This document shows, piece by piece, positions 8,366-16,427 of a DNA stretch of 64,000 nt. This DNA comes from Vibrio astriarenae (GTDB lineage: Bacteria > Pseudomonadota > Gammaproteobacteria > Enterobacterales > Vibrionaceae): contig NZ_CP047476.1 of assembly GCF_010587385.1 (NCBI RefSeq), forward strand, positions 1,054,001 to 1,118,000, in the 5' to 3' direction. The notes below the pieces were generated by a model. That model did not search any database. It was not told where the DNA came from and saw nothing but the letters and a program-made list of their open reading frames with translations. Position 1 is the first letter of the stretch; each line of letters opens with the position of its first letter. The position numbers and the translations under genes were made by a program.

Positions 8366-9511
8366 TTAATTGATTCTAAATCTGTCAATAACTTCAGTAT
8401 TCACCTCTACGCCAATGCCAGGCTTGTCAGAGATGGCTACTTTCCCGTTCGCATAGTGAATACCATCAAAGATCAAATCGGTTCTAAACGGATGTGAGGA
8501 TTGATCAAACTCCAGCATAGGCTCAATTGGATTAAGTGAAAGTGGCGTGGCGGGTATCGAAGCAAGGAATTGCAATGACGCTGCAATACCAATTCCTGAG
8601 CCCCAAACATGAGGTATCAAAGTCGTGTTCGTCGCCTGGGCCATGGCGGCAATCTTCTTGCACTCAGTGATGCCGCCTGAAGAGCATAAGTCTGGCTGAA
8701 TAATATCCAGCGCGCTTTGTTCAAGCCAAGGTCGATAACCATGCTTACCGAAAATCTGCTCCCCTGCTGCGATATTGGTTTTCGATAGGTTCTTAATTTG
8801 CTTGTAGCCAACAATATCCTCAGGGGCGAGTAACTCTTCTAAGAAATAAGGATTACAGCTCTCAGTTTCTTTAATAATGGTTCTTGCGGCACCTAAATTG
8901 TAGGCTGCATTGGCATCCGCCATGATCTTGATATCACTGCCCACTGCTTCTCTAACCTGATGTATCAACTCGATATCGCTATCTACTCCAAAACCGATTT
9001 TGAGTTTCAGCGCTTTAAGCCCATTCGCGACGTAACCTTGCGCTTCTGTAATCAGATCTTGTGGATAATTGGCGCCTTCGATTCGATAGAAGCCGGTAGC
9101 ATACGGAGTGACCTCTGTTCTAAAGGCACCACCGATCAGTTTGTGTATTGGCTGCTTAACAGCGCGGCCAATCGCATCCCATAATGCGATGTCCACACCA
9201 CTAATTGCATTAACCGCTGCGCCAGCTTGACCGTATGGTCTAGTACGGTTGTACATTTCTTCCCAAAGCACCTCGACGTCAAATACATCACGTCCAATCA
9301 GCATTGGCTTAAATACATGCTCGATAAATGAAGCGGCAATAAGTGGTGACTGAAGTCCGTGACACAGGCTTTCCCCCCAACCGATGACACCATCTTCAGT
9401 CACCACTTCAACAATCAGAGAGCTACGCGCTTTTACCCATCCTTGAGAAAAGTAGAATGGCGTCTCAAGTGGTACTGATATTGCGTGCGGAATAATATTA
9501 ACTATCTTCAT
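8366..9511 (-). CDS. Enolase-superfamily sugar-acid cycloisomerase, probably 3,6-anhydro-D-galactonate cycloisomerase
   Basis: About 381 residues with a mandelate-racemase/muconate-cycloisomerase fold. Metal ligands fit Asp199 (MADANAAY), Glu225 (YFLEELLAPED) and Glu251 (AAGEQIFG). The K-x-K base pair is in ALKLKIGFG (Lys169/171), and IPHVWGSG resembles the galactarolactone cycloisomerase subgroup rather than E. coli DgoD. ATG 9511 has AAAGAGAG seven bases upstream. It heads the operon with dgoK and dgoA and is divergent from an aldehyde dehydrogenase. That context favours opening of 3,6-anhydrogalactonate to 2-keto-3-deoxygalactonate. Galactonate dehydratase or galactarolactone cycloisomerase are alternatives. 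Confidence 0.75.
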   Translation of the reverse strand: MKIVNIIPHAISVPLETPFYFSQGWVKARSSLIVEVVTEDGVIGWGESLCHGLQSPLIAASFIEHVFKPMLIGRDVFDVEVLWEEMYNRTRPYGQAGAAVNAISGVDIALWDAIGRAVKQPIHKLIGGAFRTEVTPYATGFYRIEGANYPQDLITEAQGYVANGLKALKLKIGFGVDSDIELIHQVREAVGSDIKIMADANAAYNLGAARTIIKETESCNPYFLEELLAPEDIVGYKQIKNLSKTNIAAGEQIFGKHGYRPWLEQSALDIIQPDLCSSGGITECKKIAAMAQATNTTLIPHVWGSGIGIAASLQFLASIPATPLSLNPIEPMLEFDQSSHPFRTDLIFDGIHYANGKVAISDKPGIGVEVNTEVIDRFRIN

Positions 9512-9934
9512 AAACAACTCTCTTTAATTTACAGCTTCTTTTTTAAAATCGGACCAGTCATTAATTGCATGAAATAGTCATGACCAATTAATATTTTTAA
9601 CTAAATGTTACTTTATTTAAAATTGACACACACAACGCGACTGTTCTTCCTATCCCAACACGCTATGTCACTGGTCTCTAGGGACATTTTCATCCTCATT
9701 GATTTGCCCCTACATTAATGTGATCAAATCGACATTTCCACCTGAGTGAAATGAGTTCCCATATTCTGGGATAAATCGTTCTTCACCTACTAAATAACTT
9801 AGTCAATATGTTAATTTAACACTACGCAATATATCGACATCACGGTACGTAACTCACCATAGTCATTCTTAGGTAAGATTTAATTTGTGTGGCGTTGTTG
9901 TCAGGTTAAGATATGAACAGTAGGAACACAGAAG
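9512..9934. other. Divergent promoter region of the anhydrogalactose genes
   Basis: 423 bp between the cycloisomerase and aldehyde dehydrogenase starts. It is A/T-rich and contains the IclR-like dyad at 9757-9771 near its middle, as expected for joint control of both directions. No gene or other element was recognised in it. Confidence 0.65.
9757..9771. promoter_or_regulatory. Candidate IclR-family operator, site 3
   Basis: TCCCATATTCTGGGA is a perfect TCCCA/TGGGA dyad with a 5-base spacer. It is the most symmetric of the three copies and lies between the divergent dehydrogenase and cycloisomerase genes. Confidence 0.65.
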
Positions 9935-11341
9935 ATGTATATAGATGGAAAACTAATCGAAAATGATTGTAAGTACTCGGTTATCAACCCTGCCACCGAC
10001 GAAATCGTTCAAGAAATTTCTGTTGCCAACAAAGAAACAGCCCAAGTTGCTCTATCAGCAGCAAAAGAGGCAGAGAAAACCTGGGGTAAAACGACAGTCG
10101 CTGAACGCGTTAAATGGATGAACAAGCTCAGAGATGCGCTTATCAGAAACGAAGAAGCATTGCGAATGGCGGTTCATCAAGAAACCGGTAAGAGTTGGGC
10201 ATGTACTGAAGAAGACTACCAATCACTTATCGATAGTTTAGCGTTCTATTCAGAAGAAATTAAACGCTACACCCCACCGACCATTATTGATACTAAGAAA
10301 GAGTTTACGCATCAGCTTCGCCATCTACCGATTGGTGTCGTCGTAGCGTATCTTTCATGGAATTTCCCGCTTCTAAATCTCGGCTTTAAGTTGGGCCCAG
10401 CAATGGCCGCTGGATGTCCGATAATTTTGAAACCCAGCATTAAAGCACCGCTTTCCGCTTACCTAGTCGGTCAAATTTGCCACGAAATTGGTCTACCTAA
10501 AGGCGCGGTAAATGTGTTTGCTGGTAATGATAGAGAAGTTGGCAACTACCTCTCTTCTTCTAAAATCCCTCAGATGCTGACACTGATTGGATCGATATCT
10601 ACTGGTGTCAAAGTGATGCAAGCAGGCGCGACCTCTATCAAACGTTACTCGATGGAGTTAGGCGGCAATACTCCATTCATCGTATGTGAAGACGCTGACC
10701 TTGACCTTGCTGCTGATATCTTGTGCGCACTCAAATACAACAATAGTGGTCAAATTTGTGTTGCCCCAAACCGAGTAATGGTCGCTCAATCCGTTCAAAA
10801 GGAATTTCTCGAAAAAGTCACTGAGCGAGCTGACCGTGTTGCTGTCGGCTATGACATCGAGTCTGATTTCGTTATGGGGCCTGTCATTGACAAATGGGAG
10901 CGTGACCGAATCCATGGGTTAGTAGAAGACGCACTCTCGCGTGGCGCAACTCTGGTTCGCGGTGGCACATTTGACCGAGATGAAGTAGGCGCTTTCTACC
11001 CTCCAACCGTCATCACTGACGTCACAACCGAAATGGACATTTATCAAGAAGAGATCTTCGGGCCAGTGATTAGCATGATCACCATTGACGACAATCAAGA
11101 TGTCATTGCTATGGCAAATGCCACCGACACAGGACTTGCTTCTTATATCTTTAGCAAAGACACAGGTAAAGCACAGCGCATGGCTGACCAACTGGAATTC
11201 GGTGAAGTACAGATCAATGGTGTGAAGTATGGTATCGATTTACCACACGTAGGCATCAAGCAATCGGGTATTGGCTGTGATTGCTCTAAGTTTGCGCTTG
11301 AGGATTACCTTTACCTAGCGCGCATAACGGAAGCTTTATAA
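9935..11341 (+). CDS. NAD(P)-dependent aldehyde dehydrogenase, probably 3,6-anhydrogalactose dehydrogenase
   Basis: 468 residues of the ALDH superfamily. The catalytic cysteine is Cys275 in SGQICVAPNR, the general base Glu241 in MELGGN, the oxyanion Asn143 in SWNFPL and the cofactor lysine Lys166 in ILKPS. ALDHs of the succinate-semialdehyde/lactaldehyde type look similar. The divergent arrangement with a cycloisomerase-dgoK-dgoA operon and the shared operator suggest oxidation of 3,6-anhydro-D-galactose to its aldonate, the first step of the pathway. The family is certain; the substrate is inferred from context. Confidence 0.8.
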   Translation: MYIDGKLIENDCKYSVINPATDEIVQEISVANKETAQVALSAAKEAEKTWGKTTVAERVKWMNKLRDALIRNEEALRMAVHQETGKSWACTEEDYQSLIDSLAFYSEEIKRYTPPTIIDTKKEFTHQLRHLPIGVVVAYLSWNFPLLNLGFKLGPAMAAGCPIILKPSIKAPLSAYLVGQICHEIGLPKGAVNVFAGNDREVGNYLSSSKIPQMLTLIGSISTGVKVMQAGATSIKRYSMELGGNTPFIVCEDADLDLAADILCALKYNNSGQICVAPNRVMVAQSVQKEFLEKVTERADRVAVGYDIESDFVMGPVIDKWERDRIHGLVEDALSRGATLVRGGTFDRDEVGAFYPPTVITDVTTEMDIYQEEIFGPVISMITIDDNQDVIAMANATDTGLASYIFSKDTGKAQRMADQLEFGEVQINGVKYGIDLPHVGIKQSGIGCDCSKFALEDYLYLARITEAL

Positions 11342-11347
11342 AGTTAT

Positions 11348-11395
11348 TGCGTCAGCGACTTTTGCCTGACTCTCACTGGTCGTTGACGCATTTTT
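11348..11395 (+). terminator. Terminator after the aldehyde dehydrogenase gene
   Basis: TGCGTCAGCGAC pairs with GTCGTTGACGCA (one G-U pair) around a 19-base loop and is followed by TTTTT. Confidence 0.8.
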
Positions 11396-11475
11396 CTCTC
11401 CACATCTTTCTGTCGTTCCTGTTTAAAAAGCGGTAACATCAAGCTCTCTAAGCTAAACCACCGATCCCGCTTTTT

Positions 11476-11700
11476 ATGTCTAATGAAAAACCAACTAAGC
11501 TTTGCCCACTGTGCAACCAGCCAAATCAATGTGGCCAGCCCAAATCATCAAAAGATGAATGTTGGTGCTTCAAATCAAATGTTCGTTTTCCAAAGGCATT
11601 ACTCAATCAAGTGCCGAAAGAAAAGCTTGGTAAGGCGTGCATATGCCAACAGTGTGTCGAGGATTTTGCAAAGAAAAACGCGATTATCCATAAGTGTTAA
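11476..11700 (+). CDS. Cysteine-rich CWC family protein
   Basis: 74 residues. CPLCNQPNQCG, DECWCFKSN, FPKALLNQVP and ACICQQCVEDF reproduce the pattern of the small CWC family, a set of bacterial proteins with about eight conserved cysteines, presumably metal-binding. It is cytoplasmic with no signal peptide, stands alone between the ALDH terminator and a convergent small gene, and has no known function. Confidence 0.8.
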   Translation: MSNEKPTKLCPLCNQPNQCGQPKSSKDECWCFKSNVRFPKALLNQVPKEKLGKACICQQCVEDFAKKNAIIHKC

Positions 11701-11782
11701 TACTTACAACACCTATGGATAACTCAGTATGGCAGTCGGCATGTCATTTACTCGTCTGCATAATTTATTCATCGCGGTACGG

Positions 11783-12013
11783 CTAGTTTCGCTTTAGATT
11801 CTTTTCACGTGGTGGATAAGTGTGTGAGTCTTGTTGCTCTGGTGACCAGAACATACCACCACCGCGACGTTCTGCTGGATCATCCCATTCATACTGTGTT
11901 GAGGTGTCTGGCATCAATACGTCGCTTTGAATCACGTCATTTTGAGCTAGAACACTACCTGTAGAGAACAGACCCAAAACCAAAGCTGCTGCAATTGAGA
12001 TTGTACGTTTCAT
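11783..12013 (-). CDS. Small secreted protein of unknown function
   Basis: 76 residues: a clear Sec signal peptide (KRT followed by a hydrophobic core, likely cut after SVLA at residue 23), then a polar mature part of about 50 residues rich in Asp, Glu, Arg and Pro with a Gly-Gly-Gly-Met stretch. No domain was recognised. It is preceded on its own strand by GGAATATC. It is monocistronic and is probably periplasmic. Confidence 0.65.
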   Translation of the reverse strand: MKRTISIAAALVLGLFSTGSVLAQNDVIQSDVLMPDTSTQYEWDDPAERRGGGMFWSPEQQDSHTYPPREKNLKRN

Positions 12014-12342
12014 AATGATATTCCTTTTGAGCTAACTAAAATCTTCGTTTCTGTCCGGACACTTTCAATCTAGTGCAGCCTTTGCAAGGATGATATTGCT
12101 AATTTTTGGTGATCTCGTTCGAATTTTTCGTTGAAATTTTATCCATAAAACATCGTTCGTTAATAAATAGTGCGAATAAACAGCAAATTAAAACCACTTC
12201 GAAATCGAACAACTTTGCAAAATTACTTAAAACTTTTCATATATACATGCAATTTTTGCATAGCATATAACACAAATAATCATTTGCCTCATAGTAGATA
12301 CCTCTTTACACTGCGCGCCACCTTAAAAATGAATCAACCACT
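12014..12342. other. A/T-rich intergenic region
   Basis: About 330 bp between divergent genes: the secreted miniprotein to the left and the His-tailed miniprotein/MFS pair to the right. It is strongly A/T-rich after 12110. A 63-codon open frame at 12170 has no ribosome-binding site and no protein-like features. No defined element was recognised. Confidence 0.5.
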
Positions 12343-12528
12343 ATGTTTTCGCAGACATTAAAAGCCCAATTATTACGTATGACCTTGTTGCTGGTTGTCG
12401 TTCTCTTTGGTGTGCATCATTCGCCATACTTACTTGAGGTTTTAGCTCAACAAGCGATGGACGCAGGCTGCCACACGCACGAGAGCATGGATAGCCATGA
12501 TTCACACCACCACCATCATCACCATTAA
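12343..12528 (+). CDS. Membrane miniprotein with a poly-histidine tail
   Basis: 61 residues: one hydrophobic segment (about residues 12-27, LRMTLLLVVVLFGV), a short polar stretch with a single Cys (AGCHTHESMDSHDS) and seven terminal histidines. The composition of the tail (CHTHE, MDSHDSH, H7) suggests metal binding outside the membrane. It lies only 9 bp before the MFS gene and is probably co-transcribed with it. The start has no strong Shine-Dalgarno, so the gene call is moderate. No family was recognised. Confidence 0.55.
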   Translation: MFSQTLKAQLLRMTLLLVVVLFGVHHSPYLLEVLAQQAMDAGCHTHESMDSHDSHHHHHHH

Positions 12529-12537
12529 GAGTCAAAC

Positions 12538-13749
12538 ATGAGTATTTTTCGTTTTCCTATTTTAGTTTGGCTAGGGATCGGCACGTTAATTATTAGCCTA
12601 GGGATTAGGCAATCATTTGGCATCTTCATGATGCCCATTTCAGAACATTTCAATACAGGCCGAGAGTTTTTTAGCCTAGCGATTGCTCTGCAAAACCTCA
12701 TGTTTGGTGCGTTCCAACCGTTTGTTGGTATGGCTGCAGATAAGTGGGGGTCGAAACGCATCATCATGGCGGGTGCCGTTGCTTACGCACTTGGCTTGTT
12801 CTTGATGTCGATGACGCAATCTACGGGCATGGCTTATCTTTCTCTTGGCGTGCTGGTTGGATTAGGCTTAAGCGCAACCAGTTACGTGATTGTGCTCGGT
12901 GCTGTCGCTAAAGTGGTGCCTGCTGAACACGCCGCAAAAGCATTCGGCCTTACAACTGCGGCAGGTTCATTCGGTATGTTTGCAATGATCCCCGGCGCAC
13001 AAGCCTTGCTGTCAAACTTCGGATGGCAGGGAGCGCTTCAGGGCTTTGCACTGCTATGTACACTGATGATCGCGTTTGCCGCTTTCATGAAAACGGCGAA
13101 GCCTTCAGAGACAGCAGCACTGTCTTCTGCTCAAAATGAACTGACGCTGTCTCAAGCACTGAAACAGGCTTTTAATCATAAGGGTTACTGGCTGATCCAT
13201 GCTGGCTTCTTTGTGTGTGGCTTCCATGTCATGTTTATTGCAACACACCTGCCAAGCTATTTGGCTGATAAGCAATTGCCAGCATCAAGTGCGGCTATGG
13301 CGCTGGCTTACGTTGGGATCTTCAATATTTTTGGCTCTTACTTCTGGGGACTGATGGCAGACCGCTACAACAAACGTCACATTATGTTCTGGCTGTATAT
13401 GTTACGTGCCGTTGTGATTGCTAGCTTTGTTATCTTCCCTATCAGCGAGTACACCGCGGCTATTTTTGGTGGTGCCATTGGTTTTGTTTGGCTAGGTACC
13501 GTTCCGCTGACATCTGGCCTAGTCCGTCATATTTTTGGTGCAAAGTACATGTCAACGCTCTACGGCTTGGTATTTTTTACTCATCAAATAGGCAGCTTCT
13601 TAGGTGCGTGGGCGGGTGGTCTAATCTACGACTACTATGGCACCTATGAGCCAATCTGGTGGTCTACCGTCGCTATGGCTGTTGTTGCGGGTTTGCTTCA
13701 TATTCCTATTGATGACAAACCTGTTGAGTTAAAAGCTCAAACCGCTTAA
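12538..13749 (+). CDS. MFS transporter
   Basis: 403 residues with twelve predicted transmembrane segments. The MFS loop-2/3 signature appears as GMAADKWGSKRIIMAG and again between helices 8 and 9 as GLMADRYNKRHIMF. It resembles monocarboxylate/CynX-like carriers with GIRQSFGIFMMPI in helix 1. The substrate is unknown. It follows the His-tailed miniprotein by 9 bp and is followed by a strong terminator, so the two genes form one unit. Confidence 0.82.
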   Translation: MSIFRFPILVWLGIGTLIISLGIRQSFGIFMMPISEHFNTGREFFSLAIALQNLMFGAFQPFVGMAADKWGSKRIIMAGAVAYALGLFLMSMTQSTGMAYLSLGVLVGLGLSATSYVIVLGAVAKVVPAEHAAKAFGLTTAAGSFGMFAMIPGAQALLSNFGWQGALQGFALLCTLMIAFAAFMKTAKPSETAALSSAQNELTLSQALKQAFNHKGYWLIHAGFFVCGFHVMFIATHLPSYLADKQLPASSAAMALAYVGIFNIFGSYFWGLMADRYNKRHIMFWLYMLRAVVIASFVIFPISEYTAAIFGGAIGFVWLGTVPLTSGLVRHIFGAKYMSTLYGLVFFTHQIGSFLGAWAGGLIYDYYGTYEPIWWSTVAMAVVAGLLHIPIDDKPVELKAQTA

Positions 13750-13773
13750 ACGAATAAACGCCTAAATTGATTA

Positions 13774-13820
13774 CACGCCTCAACTGTCTATCTCGAGCAT
13801 CGTTGGGGCGTTTATCGTTT
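13774..13820 (+). terminator. Terminator after the MFS gene
   Basis: ACGCCTCAAC (13774-13783) pairs with GTTGGGGCGT (13802-13811) with one G-U wobble, followed by a T-rich stretch. An outer AAACGCC/GGCGTTT pairing (13756/13807) is an alternative. Confidence 0.7.
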
Positions 13821-13876
13821 TGATAGAAATTATTTGTTTCTCTTCTGCAGTTATTGGAATACACTCCGCCCTGTTG

Positions 13877-14020
13877 TTTGGGGAGTAGTCCCGAATACGA
13901 TACCCGTTCCATCAAGAGCTGGTTTTTGTATTCGTTTTATTTGTCGTCATCTCGTTAGTGGTCAGTCACTATCCGGCAAATAAAGTTGTTAACACAACTC
14001 GACGAGACCAACGCATTCAT
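13877..14020 (+). ncRNA. yybP-ykoY (manganese) riboswitch
   Basis: The leader of the TerC/Alx gene has the hallmarks of this class. They are the conserved GGGGAGTAG (13880-13888), a following helix CGAATAC/GTATTCG (13892-13898 with 13928-13934), a GTCGTCAT segment, a TAGTG/CACTA hairpin, CCGGCAAATAAAG and a closing GACGAGACC near 14001. A similar riboswitch controls E. coli alx and binds Mn2+. The region from 14020 to the start carries a pyrimidine-rich CTTCCTTCC that could sequester the GGAGG of the gene. Exact boundaries need covariance modelling. Confidence 0.8.
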
Positions 14021-14107
14021 CAACCAAATGCCCTTAATGTCTGGGGATCTGGTGTGTATTGTTTGCGGTTGGTTAGTTGATCTCTTCCTTCCGCTATGGA
14101 GGTATCT

Positions 14108-15094
14108 ATGAATTCGATCGAAACCGTCACCACTGCGTCACTGACCGGGCAACCAATGATGATGTACGGCATCTTCGCTATCTTAACCCTCGCTATGGTT
14201 GGGCTTGATATCTATCAAACCCGAGGCGGTAACGTCACTATGCAAAAAGCGATTGGTTGGAGTGTGTTTTGGTTTGCTCTCGCGTTCTTATTCGCAGGCA
14301 CCATCTACTTTTTCTGGGACGTATATGCTCCACAAAGCGACTACACCTCGGAAAAAGCAACCGTTGCATTTTTAACCGGTTACCTGCTTGAGAAGTCTCT
14401 GAGTGTCGACAACCTATTTGTATTCGCAATTATCTTTGCACAATACAAAGTCCCTGAGCATCTGCGCCCACGAGCGCTGCTTTGGGGGGTCATTGGTGCA
14501 TTAGTGCTACGTGCGATTATGATTGCGATTGGTGCTCAACTGTTGTCTACCTACCACTGGGTGCTTTACCTATTCGCGGCATTCCTTATTTGGACAGGTA
14601 TTCAGTTAGCTCGTGAAAAAGATCATGAGGATGAAGTGAATAATGTCGCTGAGCGCCTTATTCGTAAAGTGATCCCTGTGAGCGACAACTTTCAGGGTAA
14701 TCAACTATTCACTCGTGAAAACCAACGATTGATGGCGACTCCCATGCTATTGGTGGTCGGTGTTATTGCAGTGATGGATGTGATGTTTGCTCTTGATTCA
14801 ATCCCAGCAATTTTCGCTGTGACTCAAGAACCGTTTTTGGTGTTAGCGGCAAACGTGTTCGCGCTGCTTGGCCTACGCTCACTGTACTTTGTACTGCAAG
14901 CAATGCTTGATAAGTTCGTGTATCTGAAACCGGCTCTGTCGATCATCATGATTTTCATCGGTATCAAAATGGTACTCGTTGATAGTGCTTATGCCATCCC
15001 GACACCTTGGTCTCTGGGCTTTCTGGTGACAGTGATGAGTATTGCGGTTATCGGTTCAGTGCTGCATCAACGCAAACAAGCGCGAGTGATGTAA
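14108..15094 (+). CDS. alx: TerC/Alx family membrane protein, probable Mn2+ exporter
   Basis: 328 residues, nine or so membrane segments. GYLLEKSLSVDNLFVFA and later DVMFALDSIPAIFAVT are the two acidic TerC motifs that are thought to bind metal. Related E. coli Alx and MntP-linked systems export manganese. GGAGG lies six bases before ATG 14108, which is preferred over 14096. The leader contains a yybP-ykoY riboswitch, so expression should rise with Mn2+. A strong terminator follows. Confidence 0.88.
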   Translation: MNSIETVTTASLTGQPMMMYGIFAILTLAMVGLDIYQTRGGNVTMQKAIGWSVFWFALAFLFAGTIYFFWDVYAPQSDYTSEKATVAFLTGYLLEKSLSVDNLFVFAIIFAQYKVPEHLRPRALLWGVIGALVLRAIMIAIGAQLLSTYHWVLYLFAAFLIWTGIQLAREKDHEDEVNNVAERLIRKVIPVSDNFQGNQLFTRENQRLMATPMLLVVGVIAVMDVMFALDSIPAIFAVTQEPFLVLAANVFALLGLRSLYFVLQAMLDKFVYLKPALSIIMIFIGIKMVLVDSAYAIPTPWSLGFLVTVMSIAVIGSVLHQRKQARVM

Positions 15095-15102
15095 TAGATT
15101 GA

Positions 15103-15131
15103 GCCAGCACAATGGGCGTGCTGGCTTTTTT
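15103..15131 (+). terminator. Terminator after alx
   Basis: GCCAGCAC/GTGCTGGC stem with a 7-base loop, followed by six T residues. Confidence 0.9.
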
Positions 15132-15345
15132 GGGCAATCCTAATCGCTCAAACTTGAGCCGTGAGTTTAAGTTTGCAGCTCTATCATTTGGCTTCAGCGA
15201 GTGAGTCTGATTTCTTTAATGAAGACGTTCCCTGCTGATAAACATCAATATTTACGCTAATTTACAATGATAGTCATAGTTTAGAAATGAATACCATCAC
15301 ATAATACAAGGATAAAAAATCAACAATCTATAATGGAGAGTCTCA

Positions 15346-15879
15346 ATGCTCAACTCACGCTCTTTGTCGCTACCGACAATTTTTTTACACTGGATTATCG
15401 CTATCGCTTTCATCGGTGTTTTTGCCCTTGGTCTCTATATGGTAGACCTTCCTCGCAGTCCCGATAAATTCCAACTCTACGACATCCATAAGTCCATCGG
15501 TTTCCTCATCTTACTGGTTGCCATCATTCGTATTATCTGGCGCGTGAAAGAAGGGGCTATTCCACCAGCATCTCCTATGCCAGCATGGCAAGAAAAGCTG
15601 GGTAAAGCGGTTCACGGCATGCTTATGCTTGCAACGCTTGCAATGCCGCTCTCTGGCATCCTCATGAGTATGGGTGGCGGTCGTGCGATTGAGGTCTTCG
15701 GTGTTCAGGTAATCGCCGCTGGAGAGAAGATGCCGATGCTACAAGAAACGGCGAGCACTATTCATGGCATGGCGGTGTATGTGCTTGTTGCGCTGTTCGT
15801 ATTACACGGTGTCGGTGCACTCAAACATCAACTGATTGATAAAGACGGGACAATAACGCGCATGCTAGGACGCGCATAA
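15346..15879 (+). CDS. Cytochrome b561 family protein
   Basis: 177 residues with four transmembrane helices. Haem-ligand histidines fit FLHWIIAI, DIHKSIGF, AVHGMLML and TIHGMAVY, as in the CybB/DUF-type prokaryotic b561 family. It is an inner-membrane di-haem quinol:oxygen or superoxide-quinone oxidoreductase. ATG 15346 follows GGAGAG. It is monocistronic, with a promoter region of about 210 bp before it. Confidence 0.88.
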   Translation: MLNSRSLSLPTIFLHWIIAIAFIGVFALGLYMVDLPRSPDKFQLYDIHKSIGFLILLVAIIRIIWRVKEGAIPPASPMPAWQEKLGKAVHGMLMLATLAMPLSGILMSMGGGRAIEVFGVQVIAAGEKMPMLQETASTIHGMAVYVLVALFVLHGVGALKHQLIDKDGTITRMLGRA

Positions 15880-15918
15880 ACAGTCTTAAAGTCATTAAAT
15901 GCAACCCTTTCGACAGTC

Positions 15919-15948
15919 TAAAAAAAATGCAGCTGTAAAAAGCTGCAT
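15919..15948 (-). terminator. Terminator (leftward)
   Basis: ATGCAGCT/AGCTGCAT stem with a 6-base loop. On the minus strand it is followed by eight T residues, so it ends the gene at 15999-16418. Confidence 0.85.
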
Positions 15949-15998
15949 CAATAGACAAAATGAACCTAATTATTGAAATAATTCTGTGGAAGATAGTG

Positions 15999-16418
15999 CT
16001 AGGCTACTCGCGCTGGCCTTGTCTTAAAATAACGGCCCAAACGTAGTGCTATGTAATACTTATCGTAGTTTTTCAACTTTGCATCATCTCGGCGAATCTG
16101 CTCCGAAATGGTATAGATTGATCTCGGCTTCTTAGTACTTAATAAACCTGTATTCAGTATGTTTCGATACTGTCTGAACACTTTGCGGATATACGTTTCG
16201 CTGCAAGCAAACTTGCCATATTCTAGCTCTAAAGGGCTTAAGTCATCCAAAATACACTGTTCAATCGCCCAAGAGCAGCCATCAATATGCGTCACATACT
16301 GCCAGTGCTCTACATCGCTTTGATTTATACGTGCAAGTTCAGCTTCAACATCGTTAGCCATGCCCACTCTAAAAACAAATGGATTTTCACTGCTGCGCAG
16401 CAGGTAAACACCTTGCAT
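15999..16418 (-). CDS. Hypothetical protein with a degenerate GIY-YIG-like N terminus
   Basis: 139 residues. The start, GVYLLRSSENPFVFRVGMAN, resembles the GIY...YIG beta strands of GIY-YIG/T5orf172 domains (GVY for GIY, FRVGM for YIG), followed by Glu-Ala-Glu-Leu-Ala-Arg where the family Arg often lies. The rest (FRQYRNILNTGLLSTKKPRS and a basic C terminus) is unlike known nucleases. It lies 9 bp after a membrane miniprotein gene in the same direction. Any nuclease function is speculative. Confidence 0.55.
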   Translation of the reverse strand: MQGVYLLRSSENPFVFRVGMANDVEAELARINQSDVEHWQYVTHIDGCSWAIEQCILDDLSPLELEYGKFACSETYIRKVFRQYRNILNTGLLSTKKPRSIYTISEQIRRDDAKLKNYDKYYIALRLGRYFKTRPARVA

Positions 16419-16427
16419 AACCCTTCC

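Noticed and set aside
8366..11341. Assigning this set to D-galactonate catabolism (dgoD-dgoK-dgoA)
   Set aside because: The enolase-type protein resembles galactarolactone cycloisomerase (HVWGSG, K-x-K) more than E. coli DgoD, no dgoT transporter or GntR-type dgoR is present, and a divergent ALDH shares the operator. It remains the main alternative.
8366..11341. Assigning this set to agar-derived 3,6-anhydro-L-galactose catabolism
   Set aside because: The L-route needs further isomerisation steps before a KDG kinase and KDPG aldolase. Here the kinase and aldolase are of the galacto series, which fits the D-sugar from carrageenan directly.
12170..12361. 63-codon open frame in the A/T-rich gap
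   Set aside because: No ribosome-binding site, low-complexity composition, and it overlaps the His-tailed gene in another frame.
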